Origin: Beroe forskalii
Lineage: Eukaryota; Ctenophora; Nuda; Beroida; Beroidae
Length of the DNA stretch: 64,000 nt
Direction: 5' to 3'
Assembly: GCA_011033025.1 (NCBI GenBank)
Contig: WFMF01000342.1
Coordinates: 62,001 to 126,000, forward strand
Both the position numbers and the translations under genes were made by a program. The notes beneath the pieces are model-generated. The model was given only the letters and a program-made list of their open reading frames with translations. It was not told the origin of the DNA and did not search any database. Positions 11,701 to 26,700 of this stretch are shown here, one piece after another. Numbering within the stretch: position 1 is the first letter of the stretch; every line of letters begins with the position of its first letter.

Positions 11701-14700
11701 CCATGAGATCAGGAAAATCATGTGTTTAGGTCAACAGACCTAATCTTTACACAGAGGTAGAGTTCTTTCGTAACACTGACATCATTAGCCCCATCAGTAC
11801 CAATAAAGAATCATCAGCAATGAATTGTCAGTTCTTACCCTAAGAGAGTTGAGCTTTGCGTCCAGTTTGGAGAAGTCAATGTCTGTATCCTGGTAGAGGT
11901 GCCTTGCAAGACTAATCACCACGATGTACTCACAGAGATCAACTAGACCGTCCTTGTTCACATCCATCACCTGTGATAATTAGGCGTAGTCAATAGTCAT
12001 CCATTAACACAGCACACCTAGGGGTTCATTTCAGTGTAGAGTGACCGACTCGTAATCAGGCTTAATTTCATACGTGCAAGTTTTTAGGGATAGAAAAGGT
12101 TAAGACGTAAATAGACTATGAAAGGTGCTTATTCAAGATTAATCTCGCCAGTGGGGTCCAACTCCTAGGTCCTTTTTTTATCTTTTCCCACAAATCGGAC
12201 CATCCTACCTGTACAGCGAAGGAAGGGTCAGAGCACTCCGAAACTAGTTCCTCCGCAAGACTATACGGCAGTGTTTCGGACTGGAGGGAGATGGCTCTGA
12301 ACCGCCTGCTGAGTTCCAACACACTGTCACGACCTAGCAGACTGCAGGGCGACTGAAATGAGGTGTTAAATGTGGTGTGTTGAAAATATAAATTGGGGAT
12401 TTTTCATTATCATTCATGATTATGAACAAAAAATATGAAAAAAAAACTACTAAACTATTAGCCACTATTCATCATGATATCCTAGAAGAGGATATATTCC
12501 TTCTGAATTAGGCAGAACTGCAGAAGTAATTCTAGAATGATTACACAAACCAACCCACTGCAACGTATGCCGAACTACACTAACCCTGTAGTTGGGACAC
12601 TTCCTGACAGTAATCTCGTTCATGACAATAGGTTGGGAGGACTGGGTTAGGAAAGCCTCGGAAGCCCCTGGCGTGGCACTGTTCTTCTTCCTGCTGTACA
12701 CCGTGGCTGTGGCACTGGTCCTACTGCCCGACCTCCTGTCCTCCAACATGAGGGAGTCATGGAGGTGGTGTGGCGGGGACTGGGAGACCAGGGTCTGGTG
12801 TCCTCGGGGTATGTCCGGCAGCGTCTGGAGCGACTGCAGGGGAGTGAGAGCTAAGTTCTCAAGATCAAGAGACTTTTTATTGAGAGACTTGTGGGTACTA
12901 GGTTTCAGTAAGGGGCACAGGGTGGTTATCTGTAGAGACCAGATTTTGGTCTTAACATGAGTAGGAAATAAAGACTTGCATCAGGTCGGAGTATAATTTG
13001 AATAAATGATTAAAATGGATTATTACCCTCCCGTGGCTCAAACTCCAGTGTGATAATTATCGATATATCACTCCTTTATAGGACTACTGAACAGTGGCGG
13101 AATAATAGCAGAAGAATATCGAAATAAATTGTTGATTTTATGATAATCTATAAAAACGCGAATTCAGACGAGGGTCGTATGGTAACTGTTTTGTCTATAA
13201 AATTAATTCATGAGCGATTGTGATATCGAAAATTGTCAAACTCGGCTGACGCCTCGTGTGATAATTTCGATATACCCCATTCGTTAATCGTACATTTGAG
13301 CTTCTTTTAGTGACCGTGTAAGTTTACGGTCTCCATTGAATTACAGTGTAAAAAGCTTAAAATGAAATTAGATTTTATAAAGGAGCACTCAAAATCTACT
13401 TAAACGTTGAATTCGGACGAGGTCGTCAGACCCGAGTGGGAAGAAATACTGTTGTTTGGTCAGAAAATAGTCGGCCATAGCTATTTCCGGTCGGGGGTAT
13501 AATCCGGTTCCATGATCTCAGCTGTGACCATACCTTCGAAATGATACGGAAGATAGCTTATTGGGATTAAAGATGTGATTCATACCATATCGCTGCTTGA
13601 ACGATGCTGTAACTTCAAGGAGGAACCAAGCATGAAGTACTCTTTTTCTGAGCGGTGTGGGACCACTCGCTGAAAAGGAATGTTCTGTCAATTGCCATGT
13701 GTTCAAAACGTCGTGCGCGCACCCTAAATGTTGAAGATATATCAAGATTTCATTTGGTAATCGGTAGCGTGCTGCGCGCGTACTTTTTCGCGTATTTAAC
13801 AAACCCTATTCAGACCTGGTGTTGCCATTTCTCGTCACGTTCTTTTGAGAAAAATACGCGCATTTTTCTCTAGGAGCCAATACGCTGTACTTTTTCCCGA
13901 TTTTTGCACGTTTTTAACAACCCTGGCTAAAGAACCATAACACATTCGGCTCCTCCAAGCGCAAAAAGAACCGGTACTGCAGCAGTACCTACCTCGATTG
14001 ATGACCTTTCAATAAAATGCTGTATGCTGGGTCTTCGAGTGTTCAATTCGTGATTTTAGACACTTTCAGTATCTCTGGTGTCCATTAAATCTTTAAACCA
14101 TTAAAAAATATTTGTTCCATTAACCCAATCTTATTAAACTGTGTTTTGTAGTTTCATGCTTTCATTGAGCGTCCTTTTGTCACACGACGCACTAATTCTA
14201 TCGTGCGGCAGCGTGACGCACGGAACTTAGACAAAATGATCTCGTGAATCGTGATATTCAATAATGGTTTATTGATTTGTTGTAGTGTTACTTTGCATTC
14301 CCCCGAAAATCATAACACCATCACTGCTCGTGAAGTTGGAGTTAGTTCTCCACATATCTACCTTTTCAGTGGTTTCAACATTTAAACTTAAAGTGTATGT
14401 TATTATGATCCACCGACCACCCGCAGTAATTATCTACTTAAAAATTCTGTCCAGTTCAAATTCCTAATTCTAACTATTTGATTATATAACAATTACCAGC
14501 CTGTTCGACACAAAGACGTGCTATAATATTGCCTGCCACAGTAGGTACTTCAGTAGCATAGCAATACAATGCAGGCTGATGACATTTTCGTCCCTTCTCA
14601 TCTCTCACCTACAGAAAGATACTGTCTGGTTACTTGGTGTATTATCACGATCCTAGTCGGACTTATCGGGTCAACCATCATCCTGCTGGTCACTTCCCAG

Positions 14701-17700
14701 CCTCGCGGTATATGTCTTGATCCTGTCAGCCTGGTGCTCATCCGAAACATTGCCGTCTGTGACATTGGTTTTATTCTCTTCGCATGCCTCCCTGTACTGG
14801 TAACGCTGACCATGAAAAGGTTCCCTCTGGCAATAGAAGCGTGCTACGTCATATCATACCTCAGGTCTCCCTGCATGGGCGTGGCCCTCCTACTGATCTG
14901 CTCCTTCCATGCTAACAAACTTTTTAGCATTGCCTATCCCATGCGAGCTCGGGTCATCAGAACAAGACGCGCCGGAATTACTATCAGTATAATTATGTGG
15001 TTCCTTTCTACTCCTGTCCTCGTCCCTAAGCTCATAATCAATCCGACGGACTTTGTGTTTAACAAAGAAGTTGTTTTCAAATGCCATTATGCTTTCCGAG
15101 ATCCTGTATGGAGGACACTGCAGCCTGTCACGAGTTTATTCATGATTGCAATCCCCAGTATCAGTGTGGCGTGTACGACTGTAGCCCTCCTGGTGTTAGC
15201 GAGGAAGGGTGGGAGACTGAGGGCGGCTGGGGTGCTAACAGCTGTCTATGTTGGGGCTGTCTACCTCCTGGCATACTTTCCCATAGGCATCTTCAGCATA
15301 CTACGCAGGACCGATGCTTACAGATCACATCCCAAATTCAGGCTATTTATTGGTGTTTACTTTTCTAAATTCGCCCACTTCATGACCTTGCTTAATGTAA
15401 TGGGCAACTTTTTTATTTACTACACTTCTCTGGAGAGTTTTAGAATTGCAGTTAAACGCTATTTCTTTGCCTGTATCCGGAGAGAACCTGCTGTACTCAT
15501 TCGTAATCAACACCCACCTACTCCTGGTATCAGGCTCAGGGTAGCAGCTGTTTCTCCGGAAAATCGTGAGTGACAATATTTTTCGAATGCAGCAATAACA
15601 AAAGGTCAATTCGCTTTAAAGTTTCTTGAATTCCCACTATCAGCTGCTAATAATATGGAGAAAGTGAGAAAATTCACAAAGTTTGTCATTTCTACTATAA
15701 GCGAATCACGTGAAACCACTCGTGCTAAAAATACTGTATTGTTGTACGAGAATAACAATTGACCTGTCAATGCAACTGGGTAGGTGTGAATTTTCGTAGC
15801 ATTTGGTAAGAATTGAAAAACAGCTGTTGTAAACACCACACGCCTCTTGTTGTAATACTTTTCAAACTTCTAATAGGATTTCAAAAGTTCGAGTAATCAT
15901 GTTCCTTCTCGTACTGTGCATCTGGGGGCTGATCGGGGCAATAGACTGTGATGAAATCGATGAAGAGGAAGTCAACTACGAGGATTACAAGATAATCCGT
16001 GTGCGACACCCCAGTGACTCGCTGATTGATTACATCGAGGCGCTGGTTGAAGCAGAGAAAGTTGATGTACTAACCCGAGGTTTGGACAACACTATGGATC
16101 TAATGGTGCCTTCGGAGTCTCATGACGTCATCAAGACCATCACCAGTTCCTGTGGTGAGGTGCAAGTCCTTCATGAAAACATGGAGGGCGTATTGGACGA
16201 TGTGGACAGTTTGATGACATGCAGTAGAACGAAAAGAGAGAAAAGATCGGGCAGCTACAACTTCCCACGATTTTTCAAATGTTACCACGAAGTGGAAGGC
16301 CAACATAAATTCCTGAAGGAACTAGCTAATGCACATCCCGATAAAGCTGAAACATTCAGCATTGGTACGTCCTACCAAGGCCGAGACCTTCTGGCGATCA
16401 GGATTAGTGAGAACGTGGGCAGCTCGCACAATAAACCAATGATATGGATTGATGGCAACATCCACGGCAGAGAGTGGATCTCATCCACAACAGCCCTGTG
16501 GATTGCTGGAGCTCTGTTGGGGGTTGTGGATAATGTCCAAACAGACGAAGTCCTGAGGAAGTACCAGATTGTAATCCTGCCCATGAGTAACCCAGACGGC
16601 TATGATTACTCTAGAATGTCTCGGCTTACCAGATTCTGGAGAAAAACCCGGAGTAAGATTGATTGCACGTTGTCAGAATGTGCGAAGGATATCAACAACG
16701 TGTTGTGCCGTGGTGTGGACCCCAACAGGAACTTTGACGCGGGTTTCCAAACTCACAATGACAAGTGTTCAGAAAGCTGGCCCGGGAAGTCAGCTTTCAG
16801 CGAGAAGAACACCCAAGCAATGCGGGACTTCCTGTCCGCTAACATCGACAAGATAAACTTGTACCTCAGCTACCACTCCTACTCCCAGCTGTTCCTGCGA
16901 CCGCTGGGCTGGAGGTACGTGCTGGGCCAGGAGTCATGGGACCACCAGGTAGCTGGGGAGGCATACACCGCAGCTGTGAAGGACACGCACGGCGTCGAGT
17001 ATGACAGTATGCGGAGTATGGAGCTGTACCCCAACCACGGCACCTCCATGGACTGGGTCTACCTCCAGGGGGTGACCCACTCCTACACTGTCGAGCTGAG
17101 GGATAAGGGCGAGCACCTCTTCTTCCTGCCCAAGGACCAGATCCAGCCTTGCGGAGAGGAGAATCTGAGGGGATTCCTAGCGCTGGTGGAACAGCTGAAA
17201 CAGGACTAGGCGCGATTCACTTGGTGTGCGAATAGTACAGAGATCAATGCTTTTTGTTTGATTTTCTGTTGAGGGACTGGGAGGGACTGAATCTTTGATG
17301 AAAGATAAATGTTAAACGATAAATGTTAAATGAATTTTAGTAGCTCAAAGCTGCCGACGGAAAATTGTGTTTATAAATTTCAAATAGTGTTTATATATTT
17401 CAAAAAGTGTTTATAAATTTCAAATAGTTGAAAGAATTCATTTTAAAAGCAACCAGAGCATTTTAAGGCTTAGCTGAGGCTGGCGACAGTTGTCGCCGTT
17501 ACGCCGCCCCTCGGCCTCCCGACGACCACATTGGAATTTGGAAATGAGCCAGCAGATTTTCTCAAAATCTCACATGTGGAACAACCTGAAACCTCAACGA
17601 TGGCTAGGGGTCAGAGCAGATAATCAGACTAGCAAAAATTCCAAAGTAGGCTATGAATTTCGTTCGAACGGAAACCACCGTCCGGGCTGTTCCACTGGTT

Positions 17701-20700
17701 TCCGATTTCTATTCGGCTCGTTCCGCATTGAAAAAAAGTAGCCACATGAAAATTTTGTTAGAGGTGATGGGTTTTTTAAGGTCAAGTTAAATGAAAACGG
17801 ACTTAACAGCAGCAAGACGACCTAACACACAAATAAAGGACCTCAATTTACCCGCGACTTATCGCGCGCGGCTAGCAGGCGTTTGGTTGCAGTGAATGTT
17901 TTTTAGGGTCCTTGTTCTTAGCTACATGTTCTCGCGCGCGCCGTACATGTTTTAGCGCCAAACGTAATTCAGTAGATGTTCTAGCCCAAAAATGTCATGA
18001 TTTTACAGGAGTTGTACCTATTGATCCTCGACAGAGCATGCGGCGCGTTCCGTAGCTGGACACGGACAAGCTCCTACGAATTTCTAAGAATATCTGTAAT
18101 CGATATCATGATACGGACATGAGGTTATTCAAGCTAGTAGACAATTGGGCGTAATCAAGCGTCCACTCTGCTCAATTAAAATTACGTCAGCCGAACCGCC
18201 TAAAACATAGAACGTGACATCGAACAGACATATTGCAAGCCGCAAAGCCACAGGGAGCTCTTTGTTGATTCTTTAATTGAAGGAAATTCCGTAAAATCCA
18301 TGACAAGAATGGAGAGGAACCTCTTGTAAAATCCTGTAAAATCCTGACACTTTTATGACAAAAACGCTAGAACACCTTCTCACGTAATTTGTCAAGACAC
18401 AGTCAAGTTTTATGAGTTTGCAGTCACATCAATGACAAAATCAGACAACCATCTATGATCTAATTCCCCTAAAAGGCAAACCACAAACAATGTTTACTGA
18501 ATGGCAAATTAAATAGCGTCAATGTGTACCCCTTTCCCATTTCGTGACGTAAAAACATTTAACAACTACCTTTATCCTGGCGTCATGATTCAAAATGTTG
18601 ATATTCTACAAATTAGAAAGCTGTCATTTGTTAGCATTAAATAATGATGCGTGAATCAAACTAATTTAGGAAATTAAAGTGTGGACAGCGAAGGGTGACG
18701 TCAAAATGAAATTTGTAGTGTCGGACTTTATTGGCGTACAAGTAGTCAAGTACTCTGGGGTGTTCTGTATTTCATAATTGATTTAGTGTGTGTGGACACT
18801 TAATGCAAGCCACGTATTCAGATCCTTGGCTCTGAAATAATATGGACAATGTGGGACACTGGTGCCGGTGCTTACTGCTTCTCTGATACCCTCTGAGTCA
18901 AGGACCAGGATATTGTGATATTGTCATACCAGGGTCCAGGTGTCAGCACGGAGGACTGTTCACATCGTGGCTGTCGCTGATGCCTCAGAAACACTGGCCA
19001 TGCTCTATTCTCCAGTTTACAGCCTCTTAAGAATTGCGATGGATCAACAAGCGCATCCAGGAGTCAAAGTGGTTTGTGGAAGGTCTCGGTACAGAGGGTA
19101 TAAATAGCATTCAGCTGATGAAATCAGTGAGAATTATAACAGCCACCCTTTGTATTTTCTTCTCCTTTATTGTTTTTTCTATCAGCAACAGTTATGGCAG
19201 ATTTGTTAGCCGTTCTTTCTATTACAACCATTCAACACAATAATTTATACTGGAAACATAGGATCAGCAAGAAGTAGAAAGCCCAAACAAACTAGTGTTG
19301 TAACAATGTATTTGAAACAAGTCTGCAATTATTTAATCTCAGACTCACCATAGAATGTCTGAGCCTCTCTTTAGCTCCCAGCAACATTTCATTCTCCATC
19401 CGGTGCCTATCTCGTGGTGACAATTGGTAGTTCGGAGTCAGGCGACCCTCAGTGGGAACAAATTACAGAAATCAGTTGTCTATAACCTCGAATTACAACA
19501 TAACGGGAAAAACCTTCAAAAAGCGAAATCCTTAATTACTGTAGTTAAATGAGTAATTTTGCAACAATCAAGTCCAACTGAATATGAATTTCATGAAAAC
19601 CTGAATTACATGAATGGTCTCATGAATGATCTCAATGAATGGATTGATCAGCTTACAGCACTTCTGTACTGTGGTTGGAACTGTGGTTTGTACTGTAGTT
19701 TGTTGCTAAAAATACACACTTACGATGAAGGAATGAACTGGAACTTACAACAAATCTGTTAGAGGCTACAGGTTGTTTTCTGTACCCTCTGGCTGGCACA
19801 TAGTAATCGTTGTGTAGCGATGGTAGAGTCACTGATATCACTTGGGTTCGGGCACTGGAAAGAGTTGAAATTTCGATCATAATTGGCATTTAATTTAAAT
19901 GTAATTAATAATCCAGATACTGTTATATCTCTTGAAGGTAAAAAAGGTATAATTATTGTGAGTTAGGGTGAGTTGTGGCTCGCAACACCATGATAATTAT
20001 TCTCCTTTTAATGTGCTAAAGCTCAAATAGAAAGATTCTAAACGCCGACGTTGTCACTCAACACAATGCCATATTTTGATCTTGTGACTTGTGTAATCAT
20101 GCATAATATACATACAGGTTGGGTGTGAAGTGCGACTAGTTATCACGCGCATAATTATCGTGTATAGCTGCAGTCCAAGCCATGAAATGAAGTTCAGTGG
20201 TTGCCAAGAACTCGTCAAGAATTTTAGAATTTACTCAAAACCATTCAGAAATTTACCAAATTCTCTAAGAATGCGTCATAGACCCGCACCAATCGGGTCC
20301 GTGTGGGGATATTTTCTGAGAAGCCCGGGTGAAGTACCTTTGCGGTTTTATAGACTCGCAGCCCCATGGGTAAGGGTCTTATTTTCAAACCAACATCTTC
20401 ATCCTTCCCGATTAGGTAAGGTCCATTTATTATAGACACCAATAAAAACTTCATGGGTGTCAACTGTCTATAACTCCCTCAAATTAAGGAAACTGCTCGA
20501 GCTAGTTTCTTACGGCATTTTTAATAACATTTCAATAATTCAGCAATAATTCCGAAATTAAAATTTTTCGCTCTTTTCATCAATAAAAAGTTGTTATAAA
20601 AACATGCAACCTGAATATGCGTTACTCTAATTAAAACCACGTGAGGTTATTATTTAAATTACGCATAAATAAAGTTTTGTAAGTTATTGTTATTCGTGAT

Positions 20701-23700
20701 ATTTAAAAAGGCATCATTAGGAGGCAAAAAGCCGCCGACGCGAGCAACGGTCATGTTAAAAGTGACTTGAAAATAACTTTAAAATCACCTCAAATATTGC
20801 AGACTTACCTACAGAGTGAAAATAAGAAAATAATGTTTGTCGTGACGAACGAATTATCATTAGGAAAACCTACAACCTGAACTCACTATCGCAATCAGTT
20901 CCTCTTCCGAACTTACTCTGCCTAACCTGCTTACAAGATAAATATAATGATCACAGTGCACTGCTGACTGCAGTGAGTTGATGACGTTATTAAAACCACC
21001 TCTTTCTCACGCGCAGGGTTCATTGTGCAGTGTTTACAGCAACTTGTAGAGATGACACAGCAGTATACCTCCAGGTGGAACGTTCTAGAAGGAATAGCTC
21101 CCTGTGTGTACTTTAAAACAGTAATTTGCAGGGTAACAGGGATTCAGTAATAATAAGTTAATGCCCTCTCATCAGACATGGACAGATCTTTGTAACATCA
21201 TGTAAAATCCTGGGTCACAAGTTAATAACAGACGACTTAATGTGATGGCATCATCACATTTTAAAGTGGTGGGCTGATGGCCTAAAACCGCCTAATTTCC
21301 AGGCACGACCACTCGCAGCTTCGTGTACACACGCTCACATTTCAGGTATATCATCACAGCGGCTACGAGGGTAGTGGTATTATGCCGCATTAAGTCCCCC
21401 AGGAATAGCAACAATTAGACTGTTAAAACTCTGTGATGTCGTAAGAGGTAAGTTAGCGGGCGCCACAAATTCCTCCACGAGTTTTACTGCGTGAATTATT
21501 AGATGAGCATGAAGACTTTCATATTTCAACGACCAGTTCATCACTCATCAGGTGGGTGAGTGGCCGGTTCCGGGAGAAATAATAGTTTGGCGGGGTATAT
21601 TTCAGACGCAAATAAATAAGGACGCTATGAAACCACTTCAAGTATAACATTATCATCGGGGTACCATGATCCAAGATAGAGTTAATGTTGCTTTTCTCGC
21701 AGCCCCCTACTGGAATTATCCTACTGGAGATACTACCATTTTAACACTTATGTGCTCTTTGTTAGTTTGTTAGTGATGTACCTGCATTAATGGCGGGTAG
21801 CAATGAATCAATAGCCTAATATCAAAGCCTTATGTACTCCAACGTGTTTGTTCCATTATTCACCTGCAGTCCTTGGTACACCTGAGGTCGCACCATACAT
21901 GCTCTAAGTTACCCACTAATAGGTAAAGTCAAGAGGTGATTTGGGACGATATTTTATGATCATTTCTGGGGGTTGATAACTATCTTTAAAAGTTTGGAAT
22001 AGACTTTAAGGTATGTTTGGAAAACGTGAATTGGGTGGTGGAAGGTAAACCTTCATTCGAGTATTCGTTCTAATTTGAAATTTGTAAGGCGAACCAAGTT
22101 CAGGAAAGTAAGCCTCAATATATTCAATATTATTTTGTTACTACGAATGTTATAGCATTATATTATGTTTGTTATACCCACTATTAGCAACATATTCTAT
22201 ACGTTGTACACAGGAGTAATTAAGTCATACTGTACTGATAAGTGAGTGATAACACGCAAGGTAGTTTAGCAAGCTGTTCTCGTATGGTAGAAAGTACACA
22301 GTGACGTACTTATCATAGGTTAAAATGGAGAGAAGTGGACCCTAAATTGCAAAGCAACCATACAGGCAATGGCTCTATTAGTGTAGTTAAATCACAACTA
22401 ACCAATTTATTAGCGTTTGGGTCGAAAGTCAAACTTGTAAAGGCGTGTTCGGACGTCATCCATTCACCGTTCTAAACCAAAATAATGACATCACCTTCAT
22501 TTCTAAATGCCAATTAAAATTCTAAAGAGTTGAGTATACGGAAAGAAATAAGAAAACGCTTTGCTTCTAGCTTTCTAGAACCAATCTTATTCTAAAATAA
22601 TTTTTAAATTCTAATTCTAATACCTATCTAAAATCATTTTCGATTCTATGGGACCATTAATTGCATTAACCACATTTCACCTGTGCAGTTCAACTGTTCA
22701 AGGTTTTTCAGCTCAAAAATTTAGGATGAATTTGGCATACTGACAAACACTGGGTCAGGTTGACAGAATTTCCCAGATAATTCTATAGATAGCCCGATAG
22801 CCATGATATACATCCTGTAAGTACTCATTAAGTCATAAGAACTCCATTGGAAGATGGGTGTGGTCCCGCACTCCAGCTGCTATAATACACTTTTAATATA
22901 ACCACTACTACCAGGCTTAACAATCCTCCTGCCTTCTCTCAGCAGCATATGTCACATAACCACAGTGCATCTGCAACTGCCTATAACGACAAAGGTTCCC
23001 CGACTTCCAAAATACAGTTCACTGTATTAAATACATAGACACGCGCCTATCGGGTCCATTTTGGGATAATACCAGAGGGCGTAAGCCCGAGGGATGTATC
23101 CGGTTTTGGTCCGAGCCCGTAGGGAGAGGGTCTAAACCAATATGGACCCGATCAGCCAAGTGTCTTAACATTATAGACCCGCATGAAAACGTCAGAGTGT
23201 TCTATAATTAAACTGTAAAATTGAGCTCCATACAGAGAATCCCCGTATATTTCCATCATAGGCAACACGTCATCCATATGTTCACATATCTTATACCATT
23301 ACATTTATCACATTTAATAAGACATTACTAGGTATCAAATGTACACGGTTCTACTTGTACTCAGTTACTCATTACAACATGATGGTCAACAGACACGCCT
23401 TTTCAGCAACACGTCAGTTTTGTCTGCAAAAATTCACGTGTTTGGAAAAGTTTAGTTTTAGTAATACCATAGGGAAGGAACTGCATTGTATGCATACCTC
23501 CCTGCTGTTCTTGCATAGAACCAGTAAGGTTACGTCATGCGTCATGATGTTGAAATTTCTAGAAATAGTGCCTTATGTTGTCATGATTGCTTGATCAATG
23601 ATTATACCAAAATTCTAGAAAATGTTTGCGTCAAAGGAACAGATTGACGAATAGCTCACGCCTCGAGACGGCAGAAAAGCGTGTTTTTGCAAGTAAATTT

Positions 23701-26700
23701 CTTAGAAATTTCACCACTCGGGCCAATATTTTTGCAATCGAAATCAAATACTCAATATTTTAATAGTATTTTGCGACGCAATGAAATTCAAAAGCGTCGA
23801 GTTTTACGTCAATGTACCCTTTTGTAATGGTTTGAGAATAGAGAATTCTTCTTTGGCTTTGTGATTGAAATTTGAGAAAAAGAAGGAAGAAAAAAGGGCG
23901 AGGTGTTAAAATGGGTGGCGGATGCAAGGAAACGTACTCATGAAGTCATGAAGAACGTTTGTAGGGAAATTGAAAAGATGAAAAAGCGATGATTGGTGCA
24001 GTCACAGTGTTTGGTGACAGTGCGCAGGGGTGTGCAGTTCTTACTTTCTTATGTTTAGTGTCAGAGCGCAGTTTTGAGTGCAGTTACTGTGTTAAGTTAC
24101 TGTGTACAGTTACTATGTACAATTCCAGTCCACAGTTATAGTGCTGATTCTCTGAATAGTCCACAGCTATAGATATCGCATCATGAACCAACTGTTTTTG
24201 ATCTTGCCACTGTCCAATGCCTTGGAGTATATACTTATCAATTACTGAGTATGCACAGAACATGATAGACTGTCTTGTGTACCTGTGTGTTCCAGTGCTA
24301 AGACGTGGTTTAAAATTGAGATAATATCTTTGTATTCATACAATAGTGCTGTGGCAGTCATAGGAAGCATGTGATGGTGTATTATTCTATTACATCAAGT
24401 AGTTTTATTGTTTTATTTAAATTCTCACACTGTTTTCCGCTGGTTCCCGTGATATTTCTATTAACGGCAGCCCGCGGCTGGTACCAACACAGTATAGATC
24501 TACATGTAAAATGTTGGACAAAGCTGTGAATATTGTTTTAAAATAAAACTACTTCATGCTGAGCTGTATACAGGAGCTTTTCACGGTAATTGATTAACAT
24601 TCCGATAAGGGGGAATGGTGATATTCGACTTCTCGGCAATAATTATTGGCCGACAACATGACGTCAGCAAAAACATTCAACCCAACTGAAGCACTGCCGG
24701 AAGCGTCTATCGGCTTGAAACTGTCAGTCCATAGAGCGTGCTGGCGACACTCCAAGTACTGAAAGTTTCAAGTTGATAAGTGCTCCCGACTCTAACCCAG
24801 GGAAGTTGCAATTTGCAAAAATTCTATTGTTGGTAAGTTTTAATTTCCTTTTCCGAGGGTTGAGCGCAGCGTTGTTCCTAAAAGTTCAATTTGTTCCTTA
24901 TGCATCTCGTACTCACTTGCACTACTCACTAAGCTCATTATTGGATGAGGTTGAGACCATGGTTAATTACTTCCGAATTTCCATTAAAATTGCTGTAACT
25001 CATTGTTGTGACGTGTGACGTAATGATGTCTCAATTCAGTTGATAATGGAACTATTAAGCCCACACATAACACTCTCATAACAGGGCAGACTACAGAGTC
25101 TGGGAGAATAACAATGGCGGGTTGGCGGCTATGAAGATCGCATATGATTCACGCGCAACATAGAGGGCTGGTGACGTCACTCCGATAATTCACGTGTTTT
25201 AAAGCTTGTAATATGCGACCTGTAGTCATCTCTACTCCTCTTCATTATGTGCTATAAATAGCTGTATTGCTGCACAGATAACCACCGCCTTATAAGATAG
25301 GAATGTGGAGAGTTAGTGAAGACATGAGGATGAGGATGAATATTCTAATATTGGGCCTTCTATCAAGGTTTATAAATGGTCGCCCTTCCGAAAGTGTGTC
25401 TCGCTTAATCTCAAATCTAAAGCAGTGAAGTACTTGCCCCAGCAGTTCTCACATCACCACTTTAACCAGGTCTATAAGAAGATCAGACTACCACGCAAAG
25501 GATCAGAACTTTGTGTAATTTTACTAAGATCAGCCCTGCTCTGTGTAGCACTTGGGTATCTACTATCTCCGAAACTCTCCATTCTTAAGTTCTAACCTTT
25601 CATGTCAACAATTCCCCTTTTAATTCGTCAAAATGACGTCACTACCCACTCTGAATAGTCAGTATCTACTGCACTGGGTAGTGGGTATAATGAATCTCTG
25701 AAATCCATTCTCAGAATCCACTCTGAGCTGGTTCCTCTGTGACATCACAATATCATTGTGCGTGTGTCACAGCACAGTAGTATGTAAGATAGTGAGATAC
25801 TACCGTATGTTAGATACAGGCTATATTCAGTACATTATTATATCTGAATTCATCTGAACATATGGTAGATCTGAGTAATATTCGGAGCACAGGAGTCATT
25901 GGTGCTCATCAGACCTTATTTAGACTACCCTCACAGAGAGAGAAAACATACAGTGGTTTCTTTACTGAAGAGTAATAGTGGCAGTACCGGCATTATGTTA
26001 CAGTAGGTTACCTTGTGGGACTAAGAACCAATGCTAACACTGTTCTTAGGATTCTTAGTGGTGGTGATCTTTGATCCACAGTGTATCTATTATGGTGTAT
26101 GGTATAGGACAATGATAGCGTAACTGTGTGTGTCATGTAATGTTAGATAATAGGTATAGAATGAAGATAGAATGAAGATTAGAGGACTTTAATATGGTTT
26201 ACAAACCCTCATCTTACACTGTATAGTACATTCTCAGGGTAACATACGGACTGCAAACTTGAAATGATGTCATCACCACAGCTTTAAGTGGGAAACTCAT
26301 GACGACGTCATCATAAAGTGATACATTGATCAAGTATAACTGATTATTTTCGCGAGCGAACGGGGCATAATGGCATATCGTTATTTCAATATAAGAATAT
26401 AATTTCCATTGAGCCCTGAACACAAAACGTATCCATTTTACTAACCTTACTTTTCACTAACCCTACTGAACACTAAACCATTGTAAACACACAATGTCCG
26501 GAGTGTATAATGAGCGTGTGTGTGTACTTACTGCCTACTTGGAAGCTGTATGGTGGTTTGGGAGTCGTTACAAATCACCGTGCTTTACGATGACGTCATT
26601 GCGTGTACACAGTTTAAAATATAATGTGGCTCTTAACAACGCCAAACAATGGTGAAACATCATGCTTACAGCTTAGTAAGTTACTACGAGTATTTGAGTG

